A stretch of DNA of 48,291 nt from Gammaproteobacteria bacterium (GCA_018816095.1 JAHIWP010000009.1:1-48291); one strand, 5' to 3'. Counted from the first letter of the stretch, positions 17,059 through 26,062 are shown. Translations and numbers: made by a program. The notes: generated by a model from the letters alone, not told the origin.

Positions 17059-17240
17059 CGAAGACGGGCCGATTCACAGGCCAACCTGCCTATCGGCGTA
17101 ATCGAGGCGAAAGACAACAAACACTCCGTTGACTTCGGCATGCAGCAGGCACTGGGTTATGCCGAATCGCTGGATGTGCCGCTCGCGTTCTCCAGCAATG
17201 GCGATGGCTTCCTGTTCCAGGACCGCAGCGCTATTTGCAT
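17059..17240 (+). pseudogene. Relic of type I restriction endonuclease subunit HsdR
   Basis: Conceptual translation in the frame of 17101 gives [30 protein letters not shown] and [11 protein letters not shown]. This is the conserved core of the HsdR N-terminal nuclease domain, including the E-x-K of the PD-(D/E)xK site. A full HsdR has about 800-1100 residues. Here about 50-60 recognisable residues remain. A stop codon lies upstream at 17038-17040, there is no start codon or RBS for the whole motif, and the match is lost after about 17230. Residues RRAD just before suggest a small internal deletion. No hsdM or hsdS remnant was seen nearby. Confidence 0.75.
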
Positions 17241-17295
17241 TTTTCGGTTAACGGCAACAATCAACAGCCGTACTCGGCGCCGCACAAAACAAAAA

Positions 17296-17323
17296 AGCCA
17301 GCGCTCACCTCTGGCTTTTAACT
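17296..17323 (-). terminator. Rho-independent terminator of the TonB receptor gene
   Basis: AAAAGCCAG and CTGGCTTTT pair around a short loop. On the minus strand a T-run follows. It lies just downstream of the receptor stop codon at 17338. Confidence 0.75.
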
Positions 17324-17337
17324 TTCCGTGACGCGGT

Positions 17338-19398
17338 TTACAGCTTCATGTTGAGCGACACATAAGCCGAACGACCTGGTGCCGGTGAAAACATTTCCTG
17401 GTCATCGCCGCCCCAGAAGAAATTGTCGTACCAAACGTATTCATACTCTCGGTCTGTGAGGTTCTTGACCTGCAAGTCGAGGCTAGTCGCTGCGCTCAAA
17501 CGGTAGCTGACATTGGCGTCGAGCAAGGCGAAGCCGCCGTTCTTGCCGGCCTCGTTAGCCGTATCAATGTAGTAGTCGCCCTGGGCGCGGGCCTGCATGC
17601 CGAAGCGCCAGTCATCATTCAGGCGATAGTCGAGGCCAAGGTTGCTGATGTAGCGCGGCGTGGAGAAAACCTCCTTGCCGGCCATAGATTCACCGTTGGC
17701 AGCGAATGCCTTGACCACCTTGGCTTCTTGGATCGCATGGGAACCCCAAACAGTCCACTGGTCGTCAAGCTGGGCAGTGAACTGCATGTCGATGCCTCGA
17801 CGGCGTGTTTCTCCCAGCCCGACCGTCGTGCCGGTGGCGGGCATGTTCGACACTTCGTCGGTGGCATCTTGTTGCCACACGGCGATGCGCGCCTCGGTAC
17901 CGGCGAATGGGCGGAATTTCACCCCCACTTCCTTGCCGGTGTTGATGGACGGATCGTATGCGGAGGCTCCATTGACCCGATAGCCTGGGTTGGCATTGCC
18001 GGTAAGGATCTGGAAGGTGCGGCCCCAATTGGCATAGACATCAATGCTCGGGTTGACGCTGTAGACCACGCTGAGTTTGGGCTGCTCGATCCAGCCGTAG
18101 TCCTGCAACGAACCTTTAGCGACTGTGGTGCCGTCGAACGCGGTGGTATGGCCGCTGAACTTGTCCACGCGCATGGCTGGGATGATTTTCAGCGAGTCGG
18201 TCGGCTGGATAATGGCCTGAACGTAGCCACCCAGGTTACGCAGGGTGTAGTGGTCGTCATTCTGAATACGTGCCGGCGGCGCATCGAAGTCGGTCGGCAC
18301 ACCATAGGCAAAACGCCTGCGCTCGTAGGCGTTGTCCTGCTCCTCATAGCTGATGCCACCATCAAGCGTCAGCAGGTGATTGGCGCGCCAAGTCAGGTTG
18401 CTCAGCATTCCGAGCTGTTGTTCGTCCCAGAGGCGGCGCTGGCGTGGCGCATTACCGGGCTGATAGCTGGTGAAGGTAATCGAACGGTCATCGTTGTAGC
18501 TGTTGTAATAAAGTTTGTTGCTCAAGTTCAGGTCGTCGTTCAGCTGCCAGTCCATATGTAAGCTCAGGTGCTTCATGTCGCGGTCACTGCGATCGTTGTC
18601 GTTCTTGGCCGGCGAATCGGTACGGCTGGCGTGCAGCTCATCAAGGGTGAGGAAGCCGCCTTCGTCTGCCTGATGATGGTAGAGCCGCGCGATAGCGCCG
18701 ATGCGGAACGTCTGCTCGTCGTTGCTGAGGAACCACTTGCCGCCCAGCGCATATTTGTTGGAGTTGCTGTGATCGCGAGAGCCGTCCGAGTCCTGTTTGG
18801 CCAGCATGTAGTTCTGCGCGAAATGACCTTCTTCGTGGCCGATGGCCAGTTGCACTTCGCGGGTGTTGAAGCTGCCATAGGTCAGGCGGCTATCGACGTA
18901 GTTACCGCCCTGGCGGGTGGCATAGTTGATATTGCCAGCAATGTTGTGCAGCCCGTAACGCGGATCGTTGGTGCCGCGTACTACCTCGATGTACTCGATA
19001 TCGAGGGGGAAGATCATGTCGACGAAACGTTGGTTGCCACTGTTGACGTTACTCGGGATGCCGTCGATCAGCATCTTGATGCCATTGATGTAGCCCTCGC
19101 CGTTGAAGGCACGGAAAGTCGCCTTGCCGGACTCGGCGCCCTGGCCGGTCTCGGTCAACTGGATGCCGGGCATCTGCCCCAGCAATTGCCAGCTGTTCAT
19201 CACGTTCTTGTCTTCTATCTGGTCACTGCCCATGACATCGACAGATGTGAGTACGTTCTCGGTGCGCAAGGCTGAACTTTCCCGGTGCAAAACGCGAACG
19301 TCGCCCAGCGTAATAGTGGAATTGCCGGACTGGGCCGCATAAAGGTCGGGCGTAACCAGCGCCGTCAGAACAGCGAGGGAGGCCGTGGTGTTTTTCAT
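17338..19398 (-). CDS. TonB-dependent outer-membrane receptor, probably Zur-controlled
   Basis: The 686-residue protein has a signal peptide (SLAVLTALVTPDLYA) and a possible TonB box near the mature start (STITLGDVRV). A plug domain follows (DVMGSDQIEDKNVMNSWQLLGQMPGIQL, VVRGTNDPRYGLHNIAGNINY), then a 22-strand type barrel with the TonB-receptor C-terminal region (VKNLTDREYEY). The last residue is Leu, not the usual Phe. A His/acid-rich loop (LYHHQADEGG) is present. A near-match to the Zur box lies 134 bases upstream (19532-19544), which suggests uptake of zinc or a zinc-related chelate. The next gene upstream on the same strand, a DUF1624 protein, has almost the same box. The transported substrate is not known. 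Confidence 0.85.
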   Translation of the reverse strand: MKNTTASLAVLTALVTPDLYAAQSGNSTITLGDVRVLHRESSALRTENVLTSVDVMGSDQIEDKNVMNSWQLLGQMPGIQLTETGQGAESGKATFRAFNGEGYINGIKMLIDGIPSNVNSGNQRFVDMIFPLDIEYIEVVRGTNDPRYGLHNIAGNINYATRQGGNYVDSRLTYGSFNTREVQLAIGHEEGHFAQNYMLAKQDSDGSRDHSNSNKYALGGKWFLSNDEQTFRIGAIARLYHHQADEGGFLTLDELHASRTDSPAKNDNDRSDRDMKHLSLHMDWQLNDDLNLSNKLYYNSYNDDRSITFTSYQPGNAPRQRRLWDEQQLGMLSNLTWRANHLLTLDGGISYEEQDNAYERRRFAYGVPTDFDAPPARIQNDDHYTLRNLGGYVQAIIQPTDSLKIIPAMRVDKFSGHTTAFDGTTVAKGSLQDYGWIEQPKLSVVYSVNPSIDVYANWGRTFQILTGNANPGYRVNGASAYDPSINTGKEVGVKFRPFAGTEARIAVWQQDATDEVSNMPATGTTVGLGETRRRGIDMQFTAQLDDQWTVWGSHAIQEAKVVKAFAANGESMAGKEVFSTPRYISNLGLDYRLNDDWRFGMQARAQGDYYIDTANEAGKNGGFALLDANVSYRLSAATSLDLQVKNLTDREYEYVWYDNFFWGGDDQEMFSPAPGRSAYVSLNMKL

Positions 19399-19884
19399 GA
19401 AAGCTCCTGATTGCCTGCATAAGGACGCAGTGCGGACAGCGATGTGAGAAGGCGACGGCGCGGCGTGAATCTCTGTTCATTTGCCGGATATCTCGGCCAG
19501 CGCTAAGCAGGCCGCCTGACAGTTTATTATTGTTATAACGTAACAATCCACAGCGGTGCGCAATTTACCTGCTGGCCCGCAGGTCGCATTGGCTTTGAGC
19601 GCTGACATGGAGGGCGGTGGGAACACCTGAATGTTCTTGGCAAGGCTCGCCGTGCGCCAGGCATAGACGCCAACACAGCCCCTTCGACTAATCAGATACG
19701 GGTAAGCGGGCATTTAGCCTCGCTCGCGTATCCGCCGGGAAAATTCAATAAAGGTTTTGTTAAAGGCTTTAATGCCCAAAACGAAACCATCACGAGAAAT
19801 CTAAACCTGGATACTGAGCCTGAAGGTCACTTACTCCTTAGGCCCTCGCATCCAGTGACCAAATTGCCTGTTCGCCCCCGAGCT
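19399..19884. other. Intergenic region upstream of the TonB receptor gene
   Basis: This 486-base gap holds the receptor promoter and the Zur-like box at 19532-19544. The 78-codon minus-strand frame at 19477-19713 shows no recognisable domain and includes the regulatory box, so it is probably not a gene. No terminator was recognised for the upstream DUF1624 gene. Confidence 0.6.
19532..19544 (-). promoter_or_regulatory. Zur-like box upstream of the TonB receptor gene
   Basis: GTTATAACGTAAC differs from the Zur core GTTATA-N-TATAAC at two positions. Its reverse complement, GTTACGTTATAAC, differs by one base from the box before the DUF1624 gene (21120-21132). Both are followed by AAT in that orientation. 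Confidence 0.55.
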
Positions 19885-21084
19885 TTAGAAATACTTCAGC
19901 CAGGCGATATCACGACGACGCTGTTTAACCTGCGCGAACCAGCGGGTCGGGTAGTAGAGAATCACCGACAGTATTCCCGCCCACATCCAGACACCGGCAA
20001 GGTGGTCGAAGCCGTAGTAGTTACCCTGATTCATACCCCATATCTGCACAGCAATCAGGTAAAGCGCCTTGAGTACCAGCAAGTGCACCACGTAAAAAAA
20101 CATGGGTGCACCGCCATACAATGAAAGTACATGCAGCACAGGACGACCTTCCAGTTGCTGGAACCAGGCAAGCAGCAACAAACCGACGCCGACGGTTGGC
20201 ATCAAAAACATCAGGGAAGGCGGATATTTGGTGAGCGACATGAAACTCATGAATGTACGTAAACCATCCTCCATCGTGCTCCACGGCCTGTCACCGTAGA
20301 CGTTCAGATAGCGAATGAGGATGAAACCCACAAACAAGCCGAGCCCCAAAGACAGCAGGCGGCGTGCACGTTGCGCAGGATCGGCGTCACGGGCGAACCA
20401 CGGCCCGGCACAGTAACCGAGCGCCATGAGACCGATCCAGGGCAGAATCGGGTAGGTGGTACGTGCTCGCGTGTGCTCAGTGATCTCGAGGAATGAACGC
20501 TGGTGCAAGATGGACCAAATTTCGAAGAACTGTGAGTCTGCCGTCAACACGATGCCATCGAGCAGATTGTGCCCGCCCACGATCGCGAGGCCCAATGCTG
20601 CCAAGACAGCGCGCGGCATATGAATGAGCGCGGCCAATATGATCATGCTCAGGCCAATGGCCCAGATAACTTGTAACCACAGCGTCGGCGGTACAAAGGT
20701 CGCATTCCAAGCGAAGTTCACCATGGTCAGCTCAAGCAGTACTAGAAAAAAGCCCCGTTTGAGCAGAAACCTCGACACTTCACCGTGGCTATGGGATTGC
20801 CCATATAGCCAGGCTGAAAGGCCGGTCAGAAATACGAAGACGGGGGCGCAAACCATGCTGGAGATACGTGTGAAGAATAGCTCCGGTGGCGTGGTGAGCG
20901 GATCCATGGGATCGCCCACCTGAACGTGCAGGAAGAAGGTCTCTCGCACGTGGTCGACGAGCATGAACAACATGACCAGTCCACGTAATGCATCGATCGC
21001 AAGCATCCGCGTGCGAGCCTGCGCCTTGGCATGAAGAGAGTGCGACGTGCCAGCTGCGGGCATCATTGCGGCGGCGTCGGTCAT
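19885..21084 (-). CDS. DUF1624/HGSNAT-type membrane acyltransferase
   Basis: The 399-residue integral membrane protein has about ten helices. The start of the conserved domain, RMLAIDALRGLVMLFMLVDHVRETFF, is typical of the heparan-alpha-glucosaminide N-acetyltransferase catalytic family, also called DUF1624. Members move acetyl groups across membranes in eukaryotes, but bacterial roles are mostly unknown. The ATG at 21084 is supported by its position 36 bases after a Zur-like box at 21120-21132. The TonB receptor gene lies downstream on the same strand with its own box. A role in modifying or handling a metal chelate is possible but is inference. Confidence 0.8.
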   Translation of the reverse strand: MTDAAAMMPAAGTSHSLHAKAQARTRMLAIDALRGLVMLFMLVDHVRETFFLHVQVGDPMDPLTTPPELFFTRISSMVCAPVFVFLTGLSAWLYGQSHSHGEVSRFLLKRGFFLVLLELTMVNFAWNATFVPPTLWLQVIWAIGLSMIILAALIHMPRAVLAALGLAIVGGHNLLDGIVLTADSQFFEIWSILHQRSFLEITEHTRARTTYPILPWIGLMALGYCAGPWFARDADPAQRARRLLSLGLGLFVGFILIRYLNVYGDRPWSTMEDGLRTFMSFMSLTKYPPSLMFLMPTVGVGLLLLAWFQQLEGRPVLHVLSLYGGAPMFFYVVHLLVLKALYLIAVQIWGMNQGNYYGFDHLAGVWMWAGILSVILYYPTRWFAQVKQRRRDIAWLKYF

Positions 21085-21119
21085 GTAGGCGCGTCCTTGA
21101 TGTAAAAATGGACGAGAAA

Positions 21120-21132
21120 GTTACATTATAAC
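21120..21132 (-). promoter_or_regulatory. Zur-like box upstream of the DUF1624 gene
   Basis: GTTACATTATAAC matches GTTATA-N-TATAAC with one mismatch. It is 36 bases from the start codon, a typical place for repressor binding over a promoter. Confidence 0.6.
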
Positions 21133-21352
21133 AATTTATTTTGGAATGACTGTTCAGCTAATCAGCACCAGTTCCGGCGCACGACTCACCAAATGGGAAG
21201 TTGTCGGCAAACCTTAGCCAATTAGAAGCGCTCTACCTGTTTTTGCCTGATCAGGGCGTGAGACAAAAAGTATGGCCATCTGATGGACTGCTCTGCTTAG
21301 ACATACTTGGATGACTGCTTCTGGCCGGCCCCGCCTGCCGTGATTGTCAGCC

Positions 21353-21387
21353 CGTAGGGTGGGTTGAGCGCAGCGATACCCATCACG
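21353..21387 (+). repeat. Dispersed intergenic repeat (GTAGGGTGGGTTGAGCGCAG type)
   Basis: The segment begins CGTAGGGTGGGTTGAGCG and ends GCGATACCCATCACG, an imperfect palindrome (GGTGGGT...ACCCATC). The same form, known from memory, occurs in many copies in proteobacterial genomes. It is related to the copy at 10759-10824. Confidence 0.5.
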
Positions 21388-21693
21388 TAAGCGCCCGAAT
21401 CATTGGGCAACGCCCTTAACCCGAAGAAGCCTTTTAATACTGACAGCACGTTGGCTCGGCTTACCTGCCTATTATGGTTATCGCTACGGTGCCATTTTTC
21501 AGCGGCGGCTACTGACCTCCCCACAGCCACTGCTACAGACTACTTCGGGTAGATTAGCCTTAGCCCAACATGGGTTTGCCACGTAAGAAGCCCTGACCAG
21601 CTGCTCATTCGACAAGCCGCATGAGCGCCTGAATATCGCCGTAGCCCTGCAAATTTGGCGGTTCTCGCTGCCGCTAAGTACAAGGAATAGTGG

Positions 21694-22932
21694 ATGAATG
21701 TCGTCAACGCCAGCCTACGCAAGCAACCCGGCCTGTACCGCATCGAACTGGACGGCGAGCGCATTGCTGCGATCACGGAACAGCCGGCCCTCGTCGCTGC
21801 CACTGCCAACGATCTGGACGCCGCCGGTAACCTAGTAACCGCGCCCTTTATCGAGCCGCACATTCATCTCGACGCCACCCTCACCGCCGGCGACCCCGCC
21901 TGGAACATGAGCGGCACGCTGTTTGAAGGGATCGAGCGCTGGGGTGAGCGCAAAGCGTTGGCCACTCATGAAGACACCAAGCAGCGGGCGCGCAAGACCA
22001 TCGACATGCTGGTCGACCATGGCATCCAGCACGTGCGCACCCACGTCGACGTGACCGACCCAACGCTCGCCGCACTTAAAGCAATGGTCGAGGTGCGCGA
22101 TGAAGTGCGTCACCTCATCGACCTGCAGATTGTGGCCTTCCCCCAAGAAGGTATCGAGTCGTTCGCCAACGGCCGCGTATTGATGGAGCAGGCGATAGCC
22201 CTCGGCGCCGATGTGGTGGGCGGCATTCCGCACTTTGAGAACACCCGGGATCAAGGCGTCAGCTCGATCAAGTTCCTCATGGACCTGGCCGAGCGCACCG
22301 GCTGCCTGGTGGATGTGCATTGCGACGAAACTGACGATCCGCACTCGCGGTTTCTCGAAGTGCTGGCCGAGGAAGCCCGCGTGCGCGGCATGGGTGAGCG
22401 CGTGACTGCCAGCCACACCACGGCCATGGGCTCTTACGACAATGCTTATTGCTCGAAGCTGTTTCGCCTGCTCAAGCAATCGAAGATCAACTTTATCTCC
22501 TGCCCTACCGAGAGCATCCATCTGCAAGGTCGCTTCGACAGTTTCCCCAAGCGCCGCGGCCTGACCCGCGTGGCTGAGCTTGACCGGGCGGGGATGAATG
22601 TCTGCCTGGCGCAAGACTCCATCGTCGACCCCTGGTATCCACTGGGTAACGGCAACATCCTGCGTATTCTAGAAGCCGGCCTGCACATCTGCCACATGCT
22701 CGGCTATGACGATCTGCAGCGCTGCCTGGACTTCATCACCGACCACAGTGCGAAAACCCTGAACCTGGGCGAGCGCTATGGATTGGCGGTAGGGCGCCCG
22801 GCGAATTTGCTGATTCTGTCCGCGCCTGACGACTATGAAATGCTCCGTAGCCAGGGCCACGCACTTGTTTCGATCCGTGCCGGCAAGGTGCTGATGCAAC
22901 GTACACCGGCGCAAATCAGCCGCCTCGACTAG
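21694..22932 (+). CDS. codA: Cytosine deaminase-type amidohydrolase
   Basis: The 412-residue protein aligns over its whole length with E. coli CodA, which converts cytosine to uracil. Metal and catalytic residues are kept: His56 and His58 (EPHIHLD), His209 and Glu212 (DVHCDE), His241 (ASHTTAM) and Asp308 (CLAQDS); Gln151 in FPQEG matches the substrate Gln. The residue after Asp308 is Ser309, where the E. coli enzyme has Asp314 in its substrate pocket, so preference may differ (for example isoguanine or an analogue). AAGGA precedes the ATG. No codB permease gene is adjacent. The gene converges on the efflux operon with only three bases between stop codons. Confidence 0.88.
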   Translation: MNVVNASLRKQPGLYRIELDGERIAAITEQPALVAATANDLDAAGNLVTAPFIEPHIHLDATLTAGDPAWNMSGTLFEGIERWGERKALATHEDTKQRARKTIDMLVDHGIQHVRTHVDVTDPTLAALKAMVEVRDEVRHLIDLQIVAFPQEGIESFANGRVLMEQAIALGADVVGGIPHFENTRDQGVSSIKFLMDLAERTGCLVDVHCDETDDPHSRFLEVLAEEARVRGMGERVTASHTTAMGSYDNAYCSKLFRLLKQSKINFISCPTESIHLQGRFDSFPKRRGLTRVAELDRAGMNVCLAQDSIVDPWYPLGNGNILRILEAGLHICHMLGYDDLQRCLDFITDHSAKTLNLGERYGLAVGRPANLLILSAPDDYEMLRSQGHALVSIRAGKVLMQRTPAQISRLD

Positions 22933-22935
22933 GCC

Positions 22936-23805
22936 TTAATCACGCGGGTCTGGCGGGTCAACCCTGACGCTGGCCGACATCCCCGCACTCAGGGGTACAT
23001 CCTGCGGCAGGCTCTGCAACTCGATACGCACTGGAATCCGCTGGGCTAAACGCACCCAGTTAAAGGTGGGCTCAACGTTGGCCAACAGCTGCGCATCCAC
23101 CACCGCGTTGCGGTCGGTGATGCCGCGACTGATGCTTTGCACCTTGCCCTGCAGCGGCTCATTGCTGCTCATCAAGATCACCTCGGCTGCCGCACCGACT
23201 TGAATGCCGGGCAACTTAGTTTCCTCAAAATAGGCCTGCACATAGAAGGAGCCGTCGGCCACCAACGCCATAACCGCCTGCCCGGCCTGCACATAGTTGC
23301 CCTGGGCCAATTGCAAGTTAGTGACCTGACCATCACGCGGGGCGCGTACTTCGCTGCGCTGCAGATTAAGCACGGCCACCTTCACATCCGCCTCAGCCTG
23401 CTGAAGCTCGGCACGGGCGATTTGCGCGGTGATCAGCGCGTTTTCACGCAACTCCGCACTGATGGCCTGCGTGCCTAGACGGGCGCGCCGACTGGCCTCG
23501 TGTTGCCGTAGGTTTAGCTGCTGGCGACGGGTCTCGGCCATTGCCCGCGCTTTGTCCAGAGCGGCCTGATAGCGCTCACGGTCAATCGTCATCAGCAGAT
23601 CACCGGCCTTGACCTGCTGGTTATCCTGCACCTGCAGTTCGACGACCCAGCCAGACACATCCGGGGCAATGCTCACCACATCGGCGCGCACCCGAGCGTC
23701 ACGGGTCCAGGGCGAAAACATATAGAAGTGCCACAGCCACCAACCGGCCAGTACGGCCACTAAGACGACGACTAGGGTCACGACCACGCGGGGAAGTGCA
23801 TTCAT
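22936..23805 (-). CDS. HlyD-family efflux adaptor (AaeA-like)
   Basis: The 289-residue membrane fusion protein has one N-terminal transmembrane helix (VVVTLVVVLVAVLAGWWLW), two lipoyl half-motifs (ISGW-type PDVSGWVVELQV and RAPRDGQVTNLQL), a coiled hairpin rich in Ala, Arg and Gln, and a beta-barrel domain. It matches the AaeA/EmrA group and should bridge the FUSC pump to an outer-membrane channel. The ATG at 23805 is preferred because AAGGAG lies just upstream; the longer frame begins at a TTG. It is the last gene of the FUSC-DUF1656-HlyD operon. Confidence 0.87.
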   Translation of the reverse strand: MNALPRVVVTLVVVLVAVLAGWWLWHFYMFSPWTRDARVRADVVSIAPDVSGWVVELQVQDNQQVKAGDLLMTIDRERYQAALDKARAMAETRRQQLNLRQHEASRRARLGTQAISAELRENALITAQIARAELQQAEADVKVAVLNLQRSEVRAPRDGQVTNLQLAQGNYVQAGQAVMALVADGSFYVQAYFEETKLPGIQVGAAAEVILMSSNEPLQGKVQSISRGITDRNAVVDAQLLANVEPTFNWVRLAQRIPVRIELQSLPQDVPLSAGMSASVRVDPPDPRD

Positions 23806-23815
23806 TTCCAACTCC

Positions 23816-24022
23816 TTACCAGGTCGCCAGCGTGGCGACTAACGCCGCCAGCACGCACACATAGAGGGCACAGTCGAATAACGCTTCGTGCCAGATCCAG
23901 CGCGCCAGGCCCGCGCGCTGTAAGCCCAGGCACAATAGCCCGGTCAACAGCAACGCCAGCAGCGCATATAACAGCATGGGGCTGAGCAACACGCCGCCCA
24001 CGGCCCATTCACGCAATTCCAT
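23816..24022 (-). CDS. DUF1656 small membrane protein (AaeX-like)
   Basis: The 68-residue protein has two membrane helices and belongs to DUF1656, which is almost always found between FUSC pump and HlyD adaptor genes. Its exact role is unknown. It overlaps the end of the FUSC gene by 14 bases, has AGGAGAG before its ATG, and lies 10 bases ahead of the HlyD gene, so translation of the three is coupled. Confidence 0.87.
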   Translation of the reverse strand: MELREWAVGGVLLSPMLLYALLALLLTGLLCLGLQRAGLARWIWHEALFDCALYVCVLAALVATLATW

Positions 24023-25997
24023 CCGGCTCTCCTTGGCGTAGGCACCAGTGGCGCCAGCTGTGGGTCAATTGCAACAGAGCGGCCTCGGCCAGGCGCAGTT
24101 CGATGGCCGGCGGCTGCGCGTGCAAAGCGTGCACCAGCGTCTCGACAGGCGCTTGCAAGGCATCCGCACGCTCGGCCGCCGGCCCGCGGCGCAGCAGGTC
24201 GCGTACCTCATTGAAGAAGCGCTGCTCAGCCTCGCGGGGCCGATTGCTCGCCGCCCCCAGGCACGCCCGCAAGTGCAGCAGTTCATCGCCCAGATCGAGG
24301 CTGTCGACGCCATCGTCCCAACGACTGCGGGCGGCCTCTGGCAGCTGCGGATAGTGCCGGGCCAGTTGCAGCAAGCGGTCGGCCATGCGCCCACCGAACC
24401 AGTTCTCCGCCCCTTCCAGCGCTCGCGTGCACAGCCGCGCCAGGTCATCCAGGGTCGCCCGCAATAAACGCCGGCCATGCCAGCGCGGGTCGCGCAGGGT
24501 AATCAGGCGAAACGCCAAAATCGCGCAACCAACGCCGACCAGCATGGCCAGTGCCTCGTTGAGGAAGAACGCGACGTCAAAAGTCATGGTGTTGCTCGGC
24601 GCACAGAGCACGATGAAGTGCAGACTGAAAGAGGTTGCCGTACCGGCCAACGCCGGGCGCGCCATCCCCAGCAGGCCGAAAAACAGCGGTACCCCAAGGA
24701 CCAGACCAAGCATGGCAAAGCTGCTCAGTTGCGGCAGCAACAGTTGGCCGACAACAAAGGCTACCGGCAACGCATAGAAAATACCGCGCAGGAAGGACAT
24801 GCCGATCAGGTCGGCGTTCTCGCGACTGGCAAACAGGCTGCACACAACCGACGCCAACAGCAGCGCACCGCTGGCGGCGGGCCAGCTGGTCGCCAGCCAG
24901 AAGGCCGACAGCACCAGCAGCGTCAGGCAACTGCGTAGGCCATACACCGCGGCCGTCTGCAGATCACGGTGCCAGGACAGCGCCGGCGATGCATCGTCCA
25001 GATCCTCACCTGACTCCACCGCCAGCAACGCCTGCTGCGCGCGCATCATCTGGCGCACCAGCACCCCCAGGCGGGCCAGGCAGTAGTGGCGGGGCGAGGT
25101 CATGCTGCCCTCATCAGACGCTGCACGCAGATTGTCGTAGAGCGCTTGCTGCGACTGCACATCAGGGTTGGCCAGCAGCGCCTGCACCTGTTCCAGCCAT
25201 GGCACCAGTGCATGCGCATCCTGCGGCTCCAGTTGTTGCCACTGGCGCGCCACCCCGCGGGCCAGCCGCAACAGCCCGAGCAACTCCCGGCTCAAGACCT
25301 GCAAAGCGCGCGCGCGCTGACGGCCGCTACGGCCCTCGAACCAGGCATGTTCACGCTGGGCGTCTACCGCGACGATACGCCCGAGGTTTTCCAGCAGGCC
25401 CTGCCGCCCGGCTTCACGCCCCTGCAGCGCGGCCGCCGCCGCATGGCTAACGCCCAGCAAAGCAGCCCGCGCCTGCAGCACCAATTGTTGTTCCACGCGC
25501 TGCGGCCAGAGCACTGCGCTGACCACCATTGAACAGAGAATACCCAGGCAGATTTCGGTGCAGCGCGCCACCGCCTCATCGAACACCAGCAAGGGGTTGT
25601 CGACAATCGGCAGGCAGATAATCGCCACCGTGTAGCCGGCCAGCACGAAGGAGTAAGCCCAGGCGCTGCGCAGCAAGGTGGACGCCGCCGTGCAGAGCCC
25701 CAGCCAGAGCGCCATAGTCAGCAGAAACAACCACGGGGCTTGGGCAAACGCGCCCATGAACACCACCGCCATGACCGTGCCCACCAGGGTACCCAATAGG
25801 CGCGCCAAGCCTTTTTGCACGACCATGCCGGCCAGCGGCTGGGCCACGATAAAGGCCGTCATCAGCGCCCACTGTGGCTGATCTAACCCGAAACGCAGGG
25901 CACACCAAAGCGCCAGCCCACCACTGAGCAAGGTTTTGCCCGCAAACTGCAAAGCGGCATTACTGGGCATCAGAAAAGCGGAAACAGCGTCGCGCAC
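24009..25997 (-). CDS. FUSC-family inner-membrane efflux protein (AaeB-like)
   Basis: The 662-residue protein has two sets of hydrophobic helices (about residues 15-165 and 355-500) separated by a soluble region, the FUSC layout. Homologue AaeB exports aromatic carboxylic acids such as p-hydroxybenzoate. A GTG at 25997 with CAGGTAG ahead is used; an ATG at 25970 is in frame but lacks a ribosome site. Upstream is an AT-rich region with a 19-base palindrome. Substrate range here is not known, and no regulator gene is adjacent. Confidence 0.87.
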   Translation of the reverse strand: MRDAVSAFLMPSNAALQFAGKTLLSGGLALWCALRFGLDQPQWALMTAFIVAQPLAGMVVQKGLARLLGTLVGTVMAVVFMGAFAQAPWLFLLTMALWLGLCTAASTLLRSAWAYSFVLAGYTVAIICLPIVDNPLLVFDEAVARCTEICLGILCSMVVSAVLWPQRVEQQLVLQARAALLGVSHAAAAALQGREAGRQGLLENLGRIVAVDAQREHAWFEGRSGRQRARALQVLSRELLGLLRLARGVARQWQQLEPQDAHALVPWLEQVQALLANPDVQSQQALYDNLRAASDEGSMTSPRHYCLARLGVLVRQMMRAQQALLAVESGEDLDDASPALSWHRDLQTAAVYGLRSCLTLLVLSAFWLATSWPAASGALLLASVVCSLFASRENADLIGMSFLRGIFYALPVAFVVGQLLLPQLSSFAMLGLVLGVPLFFGLLGMARPALAGTATSFSLHFIVLCAPSNTMTFDVAFFLNEALAMLVGVGCAILAFRLITLRDPRWHGRRLLRATLDDLARLCTRALEGAENWFGGRMADRLLQLARHYPQLPEAARSRWDDGVDSLDLGDELLHLRACLGAASNRPREAEQRFFNEVRDLLRRGPAAERADALQAPVETLVHALHAQPPAIELRLAEAALLQLTHSWRHWCLRQGEPDGIA

Positions 25998-26062
25998 AGC
26001 GGCTACCTGAATGATTCACTAAACAAAAAGTAGCTGGCCATGACGGGGGCAGCTAAACATTC

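Larger units (their letters stand above)
21085..21693. other. Intergenic region between the DUF1624 and codA genes
   Basis: This 609-base gap contains the Zur-like box, a GTAGGGTGG-type palindromic repeat (21353-21387) and the leader of codA. Frames within it are short and lack family motifs. It may include decayed sequence, but no parent gene could be identified. Confidence 0.6.

Noticed and set aside
19477-19713. Possible 78-residue protein upstream of the TonB receptor gene
   Set aside because: No domain or good ribosome site, and the frame crosses the regulatory box.
21832-22614. Minus-strand open frame of 260 codons over codA
   Set aside because: It is a codon-bias shadow of codA with no recognisable domain.
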